From Antedon mediterranea (lineage: Eukaryota; Echinodermata; Crinoidea; Comatulida; Antedonidae): a stretch of 64,000 nt of DNA. The DNA is taken from contig NC_092673.1 of the NCBI RefSeq assembly GCF_964355755.1, positions 4,841,001 to 4,905,000 of the forward strand, read 5' to 3'. The position numbers were made by a program, and so were the translations under genes. How positions within the stretch are numbered: position 1 is the stretch's first letter; each line of letters starts with the position of its first letter. Positions 26,501 to 35,995 of this stretch are shown here, piece after piece. The notes under the pieces were generated by a model that was given only the letters and a program-made list of their open reading frames with translations, did not search any database and had not been told where the DNA came from.

Positions 26501-29500
26501 GAATTGGATAGATGCAGCAATGCTGAGCCTAGCCTGTCTTGGCTTTGGTCTACATTGGACCAACGTAGAGTGGATTCATGTTGCCAAGGGGTGTTACTCT
26601 GCCAGCTGTTTCTTATTCTATGTCAGGCTACTTAGGATGTATGCTGTCAGTACTAATCTTGGTCCTAAGATGGTTATGATAAGAAAAATGGTATGGAATA
26701 TTAATTGTTTATAAATATTGAACATAACTTAATGTCTATTTTTTGTTTGGAAAAGTAAGTTTTAGAATGCTAGTAAATTGTGAAGAATATATGGTGGTAT
26801 ACTGTAAGCTTTCTCTAACTATTTACATTCATTCTTACAGTTTTAAACCATTCTAATTTACATTGAAAAAACCCTATTCTCCACATTATGGCATATCAAT
26901 CATGTCAAGTCTTATAGGCTTGCTTGCAGTACAGTATGCATCACCTGTGGGACCCATACTAGTTTCAAGTTGATATATTTGTCACATATGTGATGCTGTA
27001 TCGCAGTATTTGCCTATGATACTGTGCAATAGATACAGTACTGTATTACCATTGCTAATAGTTGAGATAACATTTACTTTTGCAGATTCGTGAGCTGATA
27101 TTTTTTCTCTGTATCTTGCTTGTATTTATGGTTGGCTATGGTGTAGCTAGTCAATCTCTTCTATTTCCCAATCAAACAAACGTTTCTGAGGCCATTGTTG
27201 GTATCTTTTACATGCCTTACTTCCAGATTCTTGGTGAATTATTTCTGGAGGTTGCAGTTGATGGTAAGTTTTTTACTTAAAATAAATATTACTGAATTGT
27301 GTACTTATAAGCATGTTGAAGATGTATTGTCCGCCTGAAAAATTACATTTTGTTGTTGTTGAATAATATAATAGTTATCCACTCCACAAATTGATTTACC
27401 TGAAAAAAAACTGTAATTTAAAGCAAAATGATTTTTTTTTTAATTAATCATTTATTATGTTATTTTGTAAGTGAAAACATTTTGTTTTTGGGTTTTTTTT
27501 CTACAGAAGTGATTACTTTATTAAAACTACAAGATAATTCAAAGTCTGATTTAATTTATCTTCATTCGTTTTTGGGGGACAATACATGTTTAAGCAACAT
27601 TTTTTGTTTAATACATTTATTATAGATACCTATTCAGGGGACAGCTGTAGTGTTAAACATACATTGTCCCTTGTTCGTTGCACATGAAAGTGTCCCGTAA
27701 TAGGGGGTCTTCTTAGAGGTGTCTCCTGAATAGGGTTGCCCAAAAGGAGTGGTTTTTCTGTTTTTATTTAGTTCACAATTTCATTTCATTTCATTTATTT
27801 ATTCGACCAACAAAACATATACAATGTACAAAGATGAAATTGGTCAGGGACTGCTAAAGTAATATGATTACTGTAACTACAAGAGTCAGCAGTCCCAATG
27901 ATTGTTTAACACAGTTAACAGGTTTAATACAGTAGCTAATAATCTATAATGTAATCTTTGATTTACAAAGACAAAAAATATGTTTAAAGAATATACAGTA
28001 CAGTACATAGATACACAGCAGACATCACATAAAGATTTCTGATTTTGTCTGTCTTTTTGTAGGCAAGCTTGAAGATTGTAGTGACGACCCTGCTGATAAA
28101 CTTCACCCATGTCCTGAGAAACACGTTTTAGTTTCTGTATTTCTAGTCATCTATTTATTGATAGGAAATGTGCTGCTGTTGAACCTACTGATTGCAATAT
28201 TCAGGTGAGAATTGGTGCTTTACTGGGCTAGAGGACCAACAAATAGGGTATAGAACTACATCACTGCATTTATCACCACCATATGTAATATAGGACTAGT
28301 CAAAAGTACAGCTGAGTGTTCCAATTACCAGACTTTTTGAAAACCTAAAACTCTCCCAAAACCAGACTTTTCTTGAGGTACAGAACATCAAAAATTCTTT
28401 TTTTACCATTAAAAACACATTCGGAATACATGAATTTCTGGAAAACCAGACATATTAGGCCACTGGCCAAGAGAGTTCTGGTTTTAAAGTTGACTGTAAA
28501 TCAGGTACAGTACATTTGTATTATTGTGAACAGATATTCAGTATATTCCAGAAGACCATTACTGTCATTATTATTTTGGTTCTTTAACAGCGTCCAAAAA
28601 AGTGTGGTCAAAATATATTAGTGATATGCCCAAATATTGTAGTGATATGACATCATCATGTCTATATATAGGCACATCACATTTTGTTGTCACAAGTTTG
28701 ATAGTGTAGACAGAGCCTAAGTTATACCATTTTGCATTTGATTTTCACCTCAGTTTTGTATTTGATGAAGTCCAAAGCAAGGCACTTCAGATATGGCGGT
28801 ATGAACTGTATGCATTGGTGATGGAGTATGCTGACAGACCAGCTATTCCAGCGCCCTTTATAATATTTCAACATTTTTTTATGATTCTCTCATGGATGTA
28901 TAGAATGATTAATATATCATGCAGTGAATTCGTTCAAAAAGGTATTTATCTTTCTTTAATGTTTTCCTTTATATTGGAAACAAAGTTAGTCTTTCTCAGT
29001 ATTAATATCGACTTATATTGCTTTTTAAAGGTCCATTATACAATCCAAAGAAGAAAATTGAGTTAAGAGTGTTTGAAAAAGAATGTGCTGCAAGTTACCG
29101 TCGCAAGAAAGCAAATTTTGAAAGCTCACAAGTGACGGAAAAAGTTGATAGAATTGAGAAAAAGTAAGGAAAATACTTTAGAATACAAAATTATAGGTTG
29201 TGATTACTTGGACTATTTAATATCACAAAGATATGTTTTGAGTTTTATTTAAATTAATTTGTTAATTGCATTTTACAAAAAAGCACTAAAATTAATTCTT
29301 TTTAATTTACAGGCTTGAAGAATCAATCAAACAGTCGGAAAATGCTAAAGATGATTTTCATCAACATTTTGTGAATTTGAACAAAAGTATGAAAAGGAAG
29401 ACATCGCAGATTGAGCTGCCACTGAGAGAAGGATTTTCAAGTTACTCTCACAAACTTCCTGAGAACGATGTACCCTACACACCAAAGGTCAAACTTGAAG

Positions 29501-30081
29501 AAATACCAAGTAATGAACAGCCAGTTAGAGACTCAGGAATGGTAATTGAAGGTATAAACCGGAATAATGCACAGTTGCAGAAATTACGTATCGAAGACGA
29601 GACACAAGACGATGCAAAGAAACTTGAAGAGAAAGAATTACCAACCAGAGATAATGAAATCCACAATCAGGTTGGTCTTCTTTACCCCCATGAGAAATCC
29701 TCATCATCGTTGATCGATGAATTTGATGGCGCTCTTAAGCATACAAAGAAAAAAAGACGCAAGTTTAAGCGATCAAAGAAACTAAATGATTCTGATTGTT
29801 TTCCTATTCCCGAACACATCAAAAGTGAAGAATCATTCTTAGACGGTAGCGACGTGGAACAAGCTAGCCTCACCTTTGATGAAAACGTGGTGCAAAGTAG
29901 TTTGTCAAATCTGCAGGTGATTGCTAGACAGCAGGCTACAGCATTTGTAGATCTGAAGAGAGGAATTGATCTTCAGATGCAACTGGTGCAGGCTAGACTG
30001 CTAAAGCTGGAGGAGGATTCGAAAGGAAACAAGCAAATGTTGGAAAGAATTGAACATCTTCTAGAAAAAAAAAGTCTTTGA
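14597..30081 (+). CDS. TRPM-family cation channel, complete 22-exon coding region
   Basis: The coding exons are 14597-14797, 15860-15954, 16434-16683, 16945-17109, 17426-17629, 19872-20058, 20175-20343, 20438-20576, 20892-20964, 21840-21940, 22664-22852, 23200-23350, 23550-23715, 24128-24265, 24535-24886, 25738-25866, 26436-26690, 27086-27263, 28063-28204, 28754-28941, 29031-29163 and 29313-30081. They total 4374 bases (1457 residues) with every phase compatible and all introns GT-AG. The order is N-terminal TRPM homology region, six membrane helices with a pore loop, TRP helix, then a charged tail with a terminal coiled coil. TRPM channels are tetrameric, membrane-located cation channels. 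No NUDT9-like domain (TRPM2) or alpha-kinase (TRPM6/7) is present. The pore GE motif resembles the TRPM1/3/6/7 branch while parts of the N-terminus resemble TRPM2/8, so I do not assign an orthologue. Confidence 0.93.
14826..15154. mobile_element. MITE with 54-bp inverted ends and internal ATGACGCAC repeats
   Basis: Inverted termini of about 54 bp start with ATGCACTTGTCAATTGTATG and run into the G/C-rich CCCCCGGGAGAGGTGCGTCA on both sides. The interior carries at least eight copies of TGACGCAC or its complement GTGCGTCA in both orientations. It lies in TRPM intron 1, 28 bp after the exon 1 donor. Flanking TA dinucleotides suggest a TA target site, but the exact edge is uncertain. The short open frames across it are by-products of the repeats. 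Confidence 0.85.
15203..15820. mobile_element. Possible MITE family 2 copy or nested pair
   Basis: The left end AAAGATGTATTGTCCC and right end GGAGGACAATATATTG match the ends of family 2. The internal phrase GGTCAAAATGAATAACTAAT resembles the family interior. At about 620 bp it is longer than other copies, so it probably contains a second insertion or consists of two copies. It occupies the rest of TRPM intron 1. Confidence 0.5.
16751..16898. mobile_element. MITE family 1 copy (TRPM intron 3)
   Basis: Inverted ends resemble AGCTCTGTCTACACTATCAA on the left and TTGATAGTGTAGACAGAGCT on the right. The interior includes GTGATGTGCTCATATATGG and direct repeats of ATCACTACCATATTTG. At least twelve related copies lie elsewhere in the window. 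It has no coding potential. Confidence 0.88.
17923..17950. repeat. Perfect 10-bp hairpin (TRPM intron 5)
   Basis: TCATGGAGGT and ACCTCCATGA flank an eight-base A/T loop, and the TGCAA words just outside extend the symmetry. The surrounding intron (17630-19871) is otherwise non-coding. It contains two similar motifs, TACCATTCCCCGTC (about 18270) and TACCATTTCCCGTC (about 18468), which suggest an old duplicated repeat. Confidence 0.6.
20102..20158. mobile_element. Truncated MITE family 1 end beside TRPM exon 7
   Basis: Only the left terminus is present: GCTCTGTCTACACTAAGAGA followed by GAATGTGATGTGCC. It stops about 16 bases before the acceptor of TRPM exon 7 (20175), so transposon-derived DNA covers the likely branch-site region of this intron. 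Confidence 0.7.
21161..21504. mobile_element. MITE with 34-bp inverted ends and an internal 134-bp duplication (TRPM intron 9)
   Basis: The left end AAGGCCATCTCAGACAGCAT and the complement of the right end, AAGGCCAACTCAGACAGCGT, match over about 34 bp up to ACGAGGCC. The segment beginning CAGACAGCAT is repeated from about 21305, a period of about 134 bp. Each copy contains the small palindrome CCAGACGAGTCGTCTCGTC. It has no coding capacity. Confidence 0.85.
22424..22605. mobile_element. MITE family 1 copy (TRPM intron 10)
   Basis: This full-length copy has ends AAGCTCTGTCTACACTATTA and TTTGATAGTGTAGACAGAGC. The interior has three direct repeats of CACTACCATATTT(A/G)GGCA. It ends about 59 bp before TRPM exon 11. 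Confidence 0.9.
25184..25344. mobile_element. MITE family 1 copy (TRPM intron 15)
   Basis: The ends are AAGCTCTGTCTACACTATCA and AGTTTGATAGTGTAGACAGA. The interior is in the opposite orientation to most copies (ATATGGTAGTGATATG). It has no coding potential. Confidence 0.9.
25510..25672 (+). mobile_element. SINE-like repeat, 3' part (TRPM intron 15)
   Basis: The block from CTAGTGCATCTTTCAAGACG through GGGCCCTCTGGGAGACCAG to AGAGGTCACCCAGTATAAAT is shared with the longer copy at 53425-53715. Both end in an A-rich tail, as expected for a retroposed short element. The tRNA-like head is missing here. Confidence 0.7.
25993..26365. repeat. Clustered TAGTAACCC repeats (TRPM intron 16)
   Basis: Many scattered copies of TAATAGTAACCC and its complement GGGTTACTATTA occur at both ends of this roughly 370-bp stretch, with unrelated sequence between. 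It looks like a decayed inverted-repeat transposon or degenerate simple repeat. No exon is present. Confidence 0.55.
27318..27590. mobile_element. MITE family 2 copy (TRPM intron 18)
   Basis: The ends AAGATGTATTGTCC and GGGGGACAATACATG are inverted, and the interior GAAGTGATTACTTTATTAAA is the complement of the family interior. A second fragment (GTTAAACATACATTGTCCC) follows at about 27652. Confidence 0.6.
28310..28500. mobile_element. Decayed CAGTCAACTCTC-type element (TRPM intron 19)
   Basis: Phrases such as AATTACCAGACTTTTTGAAA, CTGGAAAACCAGACATATTA and the terminal AGTTGACTGTAAAT resemble the better-preserved element at 63540-63730. This copy is diverged and its left boundary is unclear. 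Confidence 0.45.
28600..28718. mobile_element. Left-truncated MITE family 1 copy (TRPM intron 19)
   Basis: The right terminus is intact (GTTTGATAGTGTAGACAGAG) but the left terminus is missing. It ends about 35 bases before the acceptor of TRPM exon 20. Confidence 0.8.
29313..30081 (+). other. TRPM C-terminal exon: charged tail and coiled coil
   Basis: This last coding exon encodes about residues 1202-1457. It starts with a helical Lys/Glu-rich stretch after the TRP helix, passes through an acidic low-complexity linker and a very basic cluster (HTKKKRRKFKRSKK), and ends in a heptad-like helix (QVIARQQATAFVDLKRGIDL onward, to LLEKKSL). TRPM channels commonly tetramerise through such a coiled coil. 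There is no Nudix or kinase motif. A candidate AATAAA polyadenylation signal lies at 30204-30209. Confidence 0.85.
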
Positions 30082-30317
30082 AAATATAGAAGTACCATAT
30101 GAGAAAATGTAGGTCATCACTCGATTCTATTTACGTCTTTTATCTGAATAACATAAGTCATACAATAATTAGTATACTATGTGCTTTGTGTACAGAACAA
30201 CTCAATAAACAAACTCTACTATGTGACCGCACCTTCTGAAACCAATTGTCTTAATTTGCCTTCTATGTTTAAGGAACCAGCTGTATTATGAACCATATTA
30301 TCAAGAATCCTTGCTTA

Positions 30318-30497
30318 AGCGTGGTTCCCACTAGCGACGCAACGCAAGGACGTAACGCAACGCAAGTGAATTGACCAATCACAAGGGATGGCTTATTCGC
30401 TTGTGATTGCTAACTGTCTATAACTTCGCTTGTCATTGGTTAAAACGCTTGCGTTGCGTTTACGTCCTTGCGTTACGTTCTAGTGGGAACCAAGCTT
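30318..30497. mobile_element. MITE with ACGCAACGCAAG-rich inverted ends
   Basis: The left arm GGTTCCCACTAGCGACGCAA continues into GGACGTAACGCAACGCAAG, and its complement forms the right arm ending CTAGTGGGAACCAAGC. The arms are about 50 bp around an interior of about 80 bp, with TA dinucleotides on both flanks. It lies about 235 bp after the TRPM stop and could be transcribed in its 3' UTR as a hairpin. Confidence 0.85.
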
Positions 30498-30928
30498 TAT
30501 GTATGTCGACAAATCTTACTTTCAAAAACAATAACAATTTCTGTCTGATTTTACTCCTTATTTTTTATCACAGTGTGCCAATAATATAGTATAATTAAGT
30601 TTTTTTATGTGAAAAATCTCAGGGAAAGTTCTTGTGTTGTTTTTTAAAGAAATCAATAGATATGTGTCAGTAAAATCATATTGTAATTATGTCGTTTTTT
30701 TATTTGCAGTAAATTTTATAGTTTTTGTCTTTCTACTTTCATAACATTGATATGTGTGTGAGCAAACATGCTTGTGATTTGTAATAGTTTATTTATACGA
30801 TATGCATTTTTATCATAGCTTTAATTTTACATTTTATAACTTGTGAAGTTTGTAAATGTGTCAGGACTGCCATAAATAGTAGGGGAAAGATATCCAATAA
30901 TCATTACTGCCTGTAGCAAGCACAATGT

Positions 30929-31052
30929 TAAGCCCTGTCTACACTATCAAACTTTATGTGAAATGTGATTTGCTTATATATGGACACGATGACATCATAT
31001 CACGAACATATTTGGGCTCATCACTCAGTTTGATATTGTAGACAGAGCTTAA
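30929..31052. mobile_element. MITE family 1 copy, internally deleted
   Basis: The ends are AAGCCCTGTCTACACTATCA and TTTGATATTGTAGACAGAGC, with a shortened interior of one ATATTTGGGC unit. TTAA flanks both sides. Confidence 0.88.
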
Positions 31053-31798
31053 GTCTTTTTATTATTTGACAAATTACTATGGCAGTTAGAGAAGAGCACA
31101 TGGTTATAGTAGAATTTTAATACTGTAATGCTATTATTTAGAACAAAATACATTTCTACAACTGTTTAGCATCTGTATTTAATATGCAGAAGGCTACATA
31201 TCTGCTTAGTATATACTGAAATATTTACCTTTTTATTGAATGAACTATTTAACTTCATTGTCTTTCATGTGAGTCTGCAATATGTTATGTCTTTTAATAT
31301 CGCTGTATGAATATAGTAATTTATGTGACAATATGTACTCATTTTGTACTAGTTGAGATTATTTAAAATGTACATTTATGTTTAATGTTAAACATTTAGG
31401 TTTTCACCTTGATTTAAACCACATTCATTAAGTAAATTAACATTACATATATTTTAAAAACAATTATAAATTTTACTGTAAAAGTTACCTATAACAATAT
31501 TAACACTACTCTGTCCACAAATCAATTGAAAATATTTACATTTAAAATTGTTATACATTTAAGTCGGTTGGACCAATAACGCAATGTGATAATGAATAGT
31601 AATTACTAACAAATTTAGTTTAGACGCAATATAGGCAATTCTTATCATCACGCAACGAAACCACAGTTCTGCTGTCATCATCAACCTGTTGAATTTCTAG
31701 TGTCAGAACAATTATAACTCCTTGAATTTCTACTCCGTGTCCAGAACTCAATTAATTACATTTTTTTACATTTAAAATGGTTATATATAGGCTATATA

Positions 31799-33121
31799 GC
31801 CTGGGTGCAGTACAAATTTTGCGGGAAAAAAGTATAGGAAAATTTTTTTTATATTTTTCTGATAGAGTATACCATATAGAATGTCAGAAAAAAAATCCCC
31901 ATCCCAGGGTCTTGGGGAAATTTTTTTACGGCCTTTTTAAATTTTGGCCTATATAACACACACAAATGCCTATTAACACACACAAATACCTATATAGGGG
32001 ATAGGGAAAACCAATTCATGTTTTTTTTTACTTGGAGTTGTGTTATGATGATTAAAATTTGCTGAGGCTTACTTTAATAACTACTTCTAATATTGGTTAA
32101 TAAATCAAGTCGATAACAATGACATCATCATGCCAGAATCCAATATGGCGTCAAATTTGGCGGAAAAAACAGGGTATTGCTAAACCCCCGCAAACCCTTG
32201 CAAACCTCCAAAAAAAACATAGCAAACCCCACCGAACCAACATAAAAGTGATTGAATCATGTAGTGTACGACCCACTGGGTATATCCATGTTTAAAAAAA
32301 AATTAATTTCTACTGTTAACTACTTATTTTTTGGGTAAAACATCATTTTTTGGTAAAAAATGATTGCTAAACCCTGCAAACCTAAAAAAAAACATAGCAA
32401 ATCCCACTGAACCAACATAATAAAAGTGATTGAATCATGTAGTGTACGACTCACTGGGTATATCCATGTTTAAAAAAAAATAAAATTTCTACTGTTAACG
32501 ACTTATTTTTGGGGTAAAATATCATTTTTGGTAAAAAATGATTGCTAATTTTTAACAAAAAAATTATGTTTTAACCCAAAAATAAGTAGTTAACAGTGGA
32601 AATTTTAAATTTTTTTTAACATGAACATATCCAGTGGGCCGTACACTCCATGATTCAATCACTTTTATGTTGGTTCGGTGGGGTTTTCTATGTTTTTTTA
32701 GAGGTTTCCAGGGGTTTGCGGGGGTTTAGCAATACCCTGTTTTTCCCACTAAATTGGACGCCATATTGGATTCTGGCATGATGATGTCATCGTATCGACT
32801 TGATTCATCAACTACTATGAGAAGTAGTTATTAAAGTAAGCCTCTACTAATTTTAATCATAAAAACACAACTGCAAGTAACAAAAACTGTTAATTGATTT
32901 TCCCTATCCCATATATATAGGTTTTTGTGTGTGTTAATAGGAATTTGTGTGTGTTATATAGGCCAAAATTTAAAAGTGCCATAAAAAATTTTCCCCAAGA
33001 CCCTGAGATGGGGATTTTTTTTCTGACATTCTATATGGTATACTCTATTAGAAAAACCAAAAAAAAATTTTCCTATACTTTTTCCCCGCAAATGTGTATA
33101 ATAATTGTTCTGCACCCAGGC
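31799..33121. mobile_element. 1.3-kb long-inverted-repeat element
   Basis: The left end GCCTGGGTGCAG is mirrored by CTGCACCCAGGC at the right end, with a TA flank on each side. The arms stay similar inward for roughly 550 bp, including CCAATATGGCGTC on the left and GACGCCATATTGG on the right, and GGGTATTGCTAAACCCCC with its complement. In the left arm a segment of about 200 bp starting near ACATAGCAAACCCCACC is duplicated in tandem. No open frame of meaningful length is present. It is probably a non-autonomous foldback transposon. Confidence 0.88.
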
Positions 33122-33329
33122 TAATAGGTTTGATTAATAAAACAAATAATAATAATACTAATACAGTACATTTAGTTTAGAAGTAATTTATGTTAATAAT
33201 TATTATTCTATTAAAAGCATGCTAGTTATTTCATGAGTTTGAACCGATACGAAAATAGTATACATTCCACGCGTTCTTTTAAACAGTACAAAATGCAAAT
33301 AATTTTACGTCCGATCAAAGTATTATAAT

Positions 33330-33750
33330 ATTCTATTGAATATGCCTGTACAACTTACAATAAGAAAGTATAGGTATACTTACATTGCAGTTTATCGTTC
33401 ATTTTACAAATATGTTTATAATCATGTTGGAAATATTCTATTATAACATGTTTTTTATTACAAATACCTATGTAGTTTCAAACACTTAGAAAATAAAGAT
33501 ATAACATGCAAAAAAATTTCCGTTCGATCATTGTTTAAAAATAAGTAGTATTATTGAATATGCCTGTAAAACTTATATGCATTCTAGTTTATCGTTCATT
33601 TAACATTATACAAATAATGTTTCCGTCCAATTTTAAATGTAGTTTATTATCATGTTGGAATTATTCTATTATAACGTTTTTTATTACAAATAGGCCCTAT
33701 GTACTTTCAGACACTGCGAAAATAAAGATACATTCCATCATCGTTCTTTT
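33330..33750. repeat. Imperfect tandem duplication, about 218-bp period
   Basis: Two copies share ATTGAATATGCCTGTA, AGTTTATCGTTCATTT, ATCATGTTGGAA, TTCTATTATAAC and AATAAAGATA in the same order. The first starts near 33336 and the second near 33554. The open frames crossing it look non-coding. Confidence 0.75.
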
Positions 33751-34277
33751 TAATAGGGCAAGCACGTGTCCGTCTGGTTATGTTTTCTGTTACGCTGCTA
33801 AAACTAATAAAACCAAGATGGATATATATGTTCAAATGCAGTACACGAATTAGTGTGGCTATATTAGATTGGTACATTTCGTGTTATTTTATACTAGATA
33901 TTTATATTGTAGGACTATATATTTATTCAATGTATGTGATATATTGTGAGATAGACGATTTTGTACACATTTATTTTACTTTTTAAACCCTAAAATGGTC
34001 AGTTAGGCCTTCATAATAATACAATAATAACCAGTAAAATAGTTTTGATCCAACCATTGAGGGATTATTTTAACATTAACTAATTCCTCTATGCTTCAAT
34101 TATGGATGTATAAAATTTATTAAACTCATTATAGTTTCATCACGGTCCTTTTGTTCTGATGCCGCTACACGTCATCCCCACAATCATTTCCTATATAAAA
34201 TTATCCTTTTATAAACACGACTTGATCGTTGCTGTACTACCGTGTCGAATGTCGTTAAATGTCAACCTTCACTTTAT

Positions 34278-35388
34278 TTATTTCGATACACAATCACAGT
34301 CTTCTAAGTTACGAATCTGTTTCTCAACTTCTTTGTACTAAAATTAAAAAAAGATTACCATTATTCGTTACTATGTAGTTTATGTAGATGTTAATTTTCT
34401 CTATAAACTATAAGAGACAAGGATAACTTAGATTAAAATGTTTGTCTCGCTCGTGACCGGTCTCACGACTCTGCCTCAAACGTTTATTTCGTTTAATTCA
34501 TGCTTTGTCTTGTTTCTCTTTATATTAGTAATACAGTATTTGTTTTAATGTAAGACCTACTCTATCTTTCAATTTGTATTTATTTGATGTTATCATCGAA
34601 CAAGTTTGTTAAACAAATCACCACTCTCCTCATCTGGGATATTCTCTATTGATTTACTCATACTCATACTCGATATAGAGGGGGCCAAATTTTGCATATA
34701 ATTTGCATGTAATTAACAAGGTGTGCAGTATGACAGGTGATACAACGGCGTCGCGTGTGTAAACGTTACCGCTAAACTCACGGGGTGTAATTAATTTAAT
34801 TTATTGTATTAAATAGTTTAAAGTTGAATAAAGTAATTGAAATTTGTTTATGATGATGTTCCTTTCGCGTATTATTCATTCCTGCGCACGACGTCTTGGC
34901 CAAGCCTTGAACTATGACATTACGTACTTAGGTATGTTACTTCAATTATTGTTTCCAAGCTAGCCAGGTGGACAGTCGGGACACTTTCAAACAAATATGC
35001 AAATAAACTTACTCTTTTACTAAGGCTGTGTGCTGTTCGTTTTAAATCCAATATTTTTTCTTCTAATTCGTTATGATCTCGACATCTAATGCAGTAATTG
35101 TCTAAAATGACCGTAAAATAATAATATAAAGTTACTTCCCTCCACCTTATGTTTATGTACGCTTAGAGGAAAATTATTACATGTTGTCTGATTATATGCG
35201 ATATATGAACCAGTCATAGCCCACGATCTCTAAGTATATTATTTAAACTCAATATTATTATGTAGGCCTACTATGCGTATACGACGCGTAATATATTAAA
35301 ACTTACCAGCCACGGGAACCTTTTCCTTACACTGTGCTTGGAATACGAGCAAACAAGCCACCAAAACTATAAATAAAATGTTTTTCAT
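34278..35388 (-). CDS. Small secreted cysteine-flanked coiled-coil protein, 76 residues
   Basis: Three exons join in frame: 35388-35307, 35101-35013 and 34337-34278 (231 bases including stop). Donors are GTAAGT in both introns, and exon 3 follows a strong TTTTTTTAATTTTAG acceptor. Residues 1-20 (MKNILFIVLVACLLVFQAQC) form a clear signal peptide. The mature part has a CxxC pair (YCIRC), a charged helix with leucine/isoleucine spacing (ELEEKILDLKRTAHSLSKR, then YKEVEKQIRNLE), and a C-terminal DCDC before VSK and the stop. Such a layout would suit a disulphide-linked oligomer outside the cell, but I do not recognise the family and assign no function. No exon is long enough to stand out as an open frame. 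The gene is head-to-head with the vinculin-like gene, 607 bp apart. Confidence 0.75.
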
Positions 35389-35995
35389 GTTTATATTTGT
35401 CACTTCGTCTCTCCTTGTCACTTTCACTGCTCGCAGTACGATAGAATAACGTGATAACCGGATGCCCTGGCTTCAAAAGTACGATCTATATGACAATTAT
35501 ACAGGGCTATTTACCCTTGAAAAAATATAAACGGGATGTAACGCTTCCTTAGATTCCATTTTGCGGTATAATTAAAAACCTTAACGTTGATAAAACGCAT
35601 TTATTAATTATTTATGAAGAAACTGTACATTGTAACATTGGAATCATAAAATATATTAAAAAAAGGATAGATGTTGTTTAAAATAAGATTATGTGCGTTA
35701 TTCAATGTTATCCGTATCGACTGCCTGTATAGTTGAAACAATTTATCGAATTTTTAAAGTGATCGTAATTCTTTTTTCTTGTAATGAATGTTTGTTGTAG
35801 CCTATTCAGTGTTAGTTTTAAAGTTTGTCACAAAAAACAGATGGATTCCTCTTATTAACATACATGACCTTTGACATCATTATTGTATAAAGTTCCGCTG
35901 TAAATACCGACGCGTCGTCCCCTCGACAACCCCACGTAATGTGTTGTATTGAATTCACATTAAAAACTAATATTTAATTAGTATTTTTATTCAAA
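35389..35995. promoter_or_regulatory. Divergent promoter region, secreted peptide / vinculin-like gene
   Basis: 607 bp separate the two start codons, so both promoters and 5' UTRs should lie here. CpG words are present (ACGCGTCGTCCCCTCG at about 35910-35926, AACGTGATAACCGG near 35450). No convincing TATA box is positioned for either gene. Confidence 0.45.

Larger units (their letters stand above)
24535..28941 (+). other. TRPM transmembrane and pore region (exons 15-20)
   Basis: Predicted helices are S1 KAFFVLLVPLLLTVIPYR (about residues 816-833), S2 near 856-878, S3 near 886-903, S4 near 925-978 with a re-entrant stretch, S5 989-1015 (IRELIFFLCILLVFMVGYG) and S6 1069-1094 (ending LLLNLLIAIF). 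The pore loop FYMPYFQILGELFLEVAVDG carries Gly-Glu at about 1038-1039, the position where TRPM1/3/6/7 have GEV. Two sequons (NQT, NVS) precede the pore and a cysteine pair (about 1053 and 1064) follows it, as in other TRPM turrets. The TRP-helix segment is VQSKALQIWRYELY. Confidence 0.88.
30082..34277. other. Transposon-rich intergenic region
   Basis: This is the space between the TRPM stop and the convergent minus-strand secreted-peptide gene. It contains an inverted-repeat element at 30318-30497, a MITE family 1 copy at 30929-31052, a 1.3-kb inverted repeat at 31799-33121 and an imperfect tandem duplication at about 33330-33750. The two 3' UTRs should occupy its edges. I see no coding exon. 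Confidence 0.6.

Noticed and set aside
27775-27960. LINE 3'-end-like (ATTTC)n and TTTATTTATTCGACCAACAA sequence in TRPM intron 18
   Set aside because: It suggests a retroposon tail, but no coding remnant or second convincing copy was found, so the family cannot be supported.
29475-29873. Minus-strand open frames opposite the last TRPM exon
   Set aside because: They are shadows of a real exon, with serine/phenylalanine-rich translations typical of antisense to Lys/Glu codons.
29313-30081. Nudix or alpha-kinase domain at the TRPM C-terminus
   Set aside because: The exon encodes a charged linker and coiled coil followed by a stop; none of the catalytic motifs is present.
34613-34680. Minus-strand segment reading SIENIPDEESGDLFNKLVR as a last exon of the secreted-peptide gene
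   Set aside because: No acceptor gives the required phase. The exon at 34278-34337 has a strong acceptor, correct phase and matching cysteine pattern.
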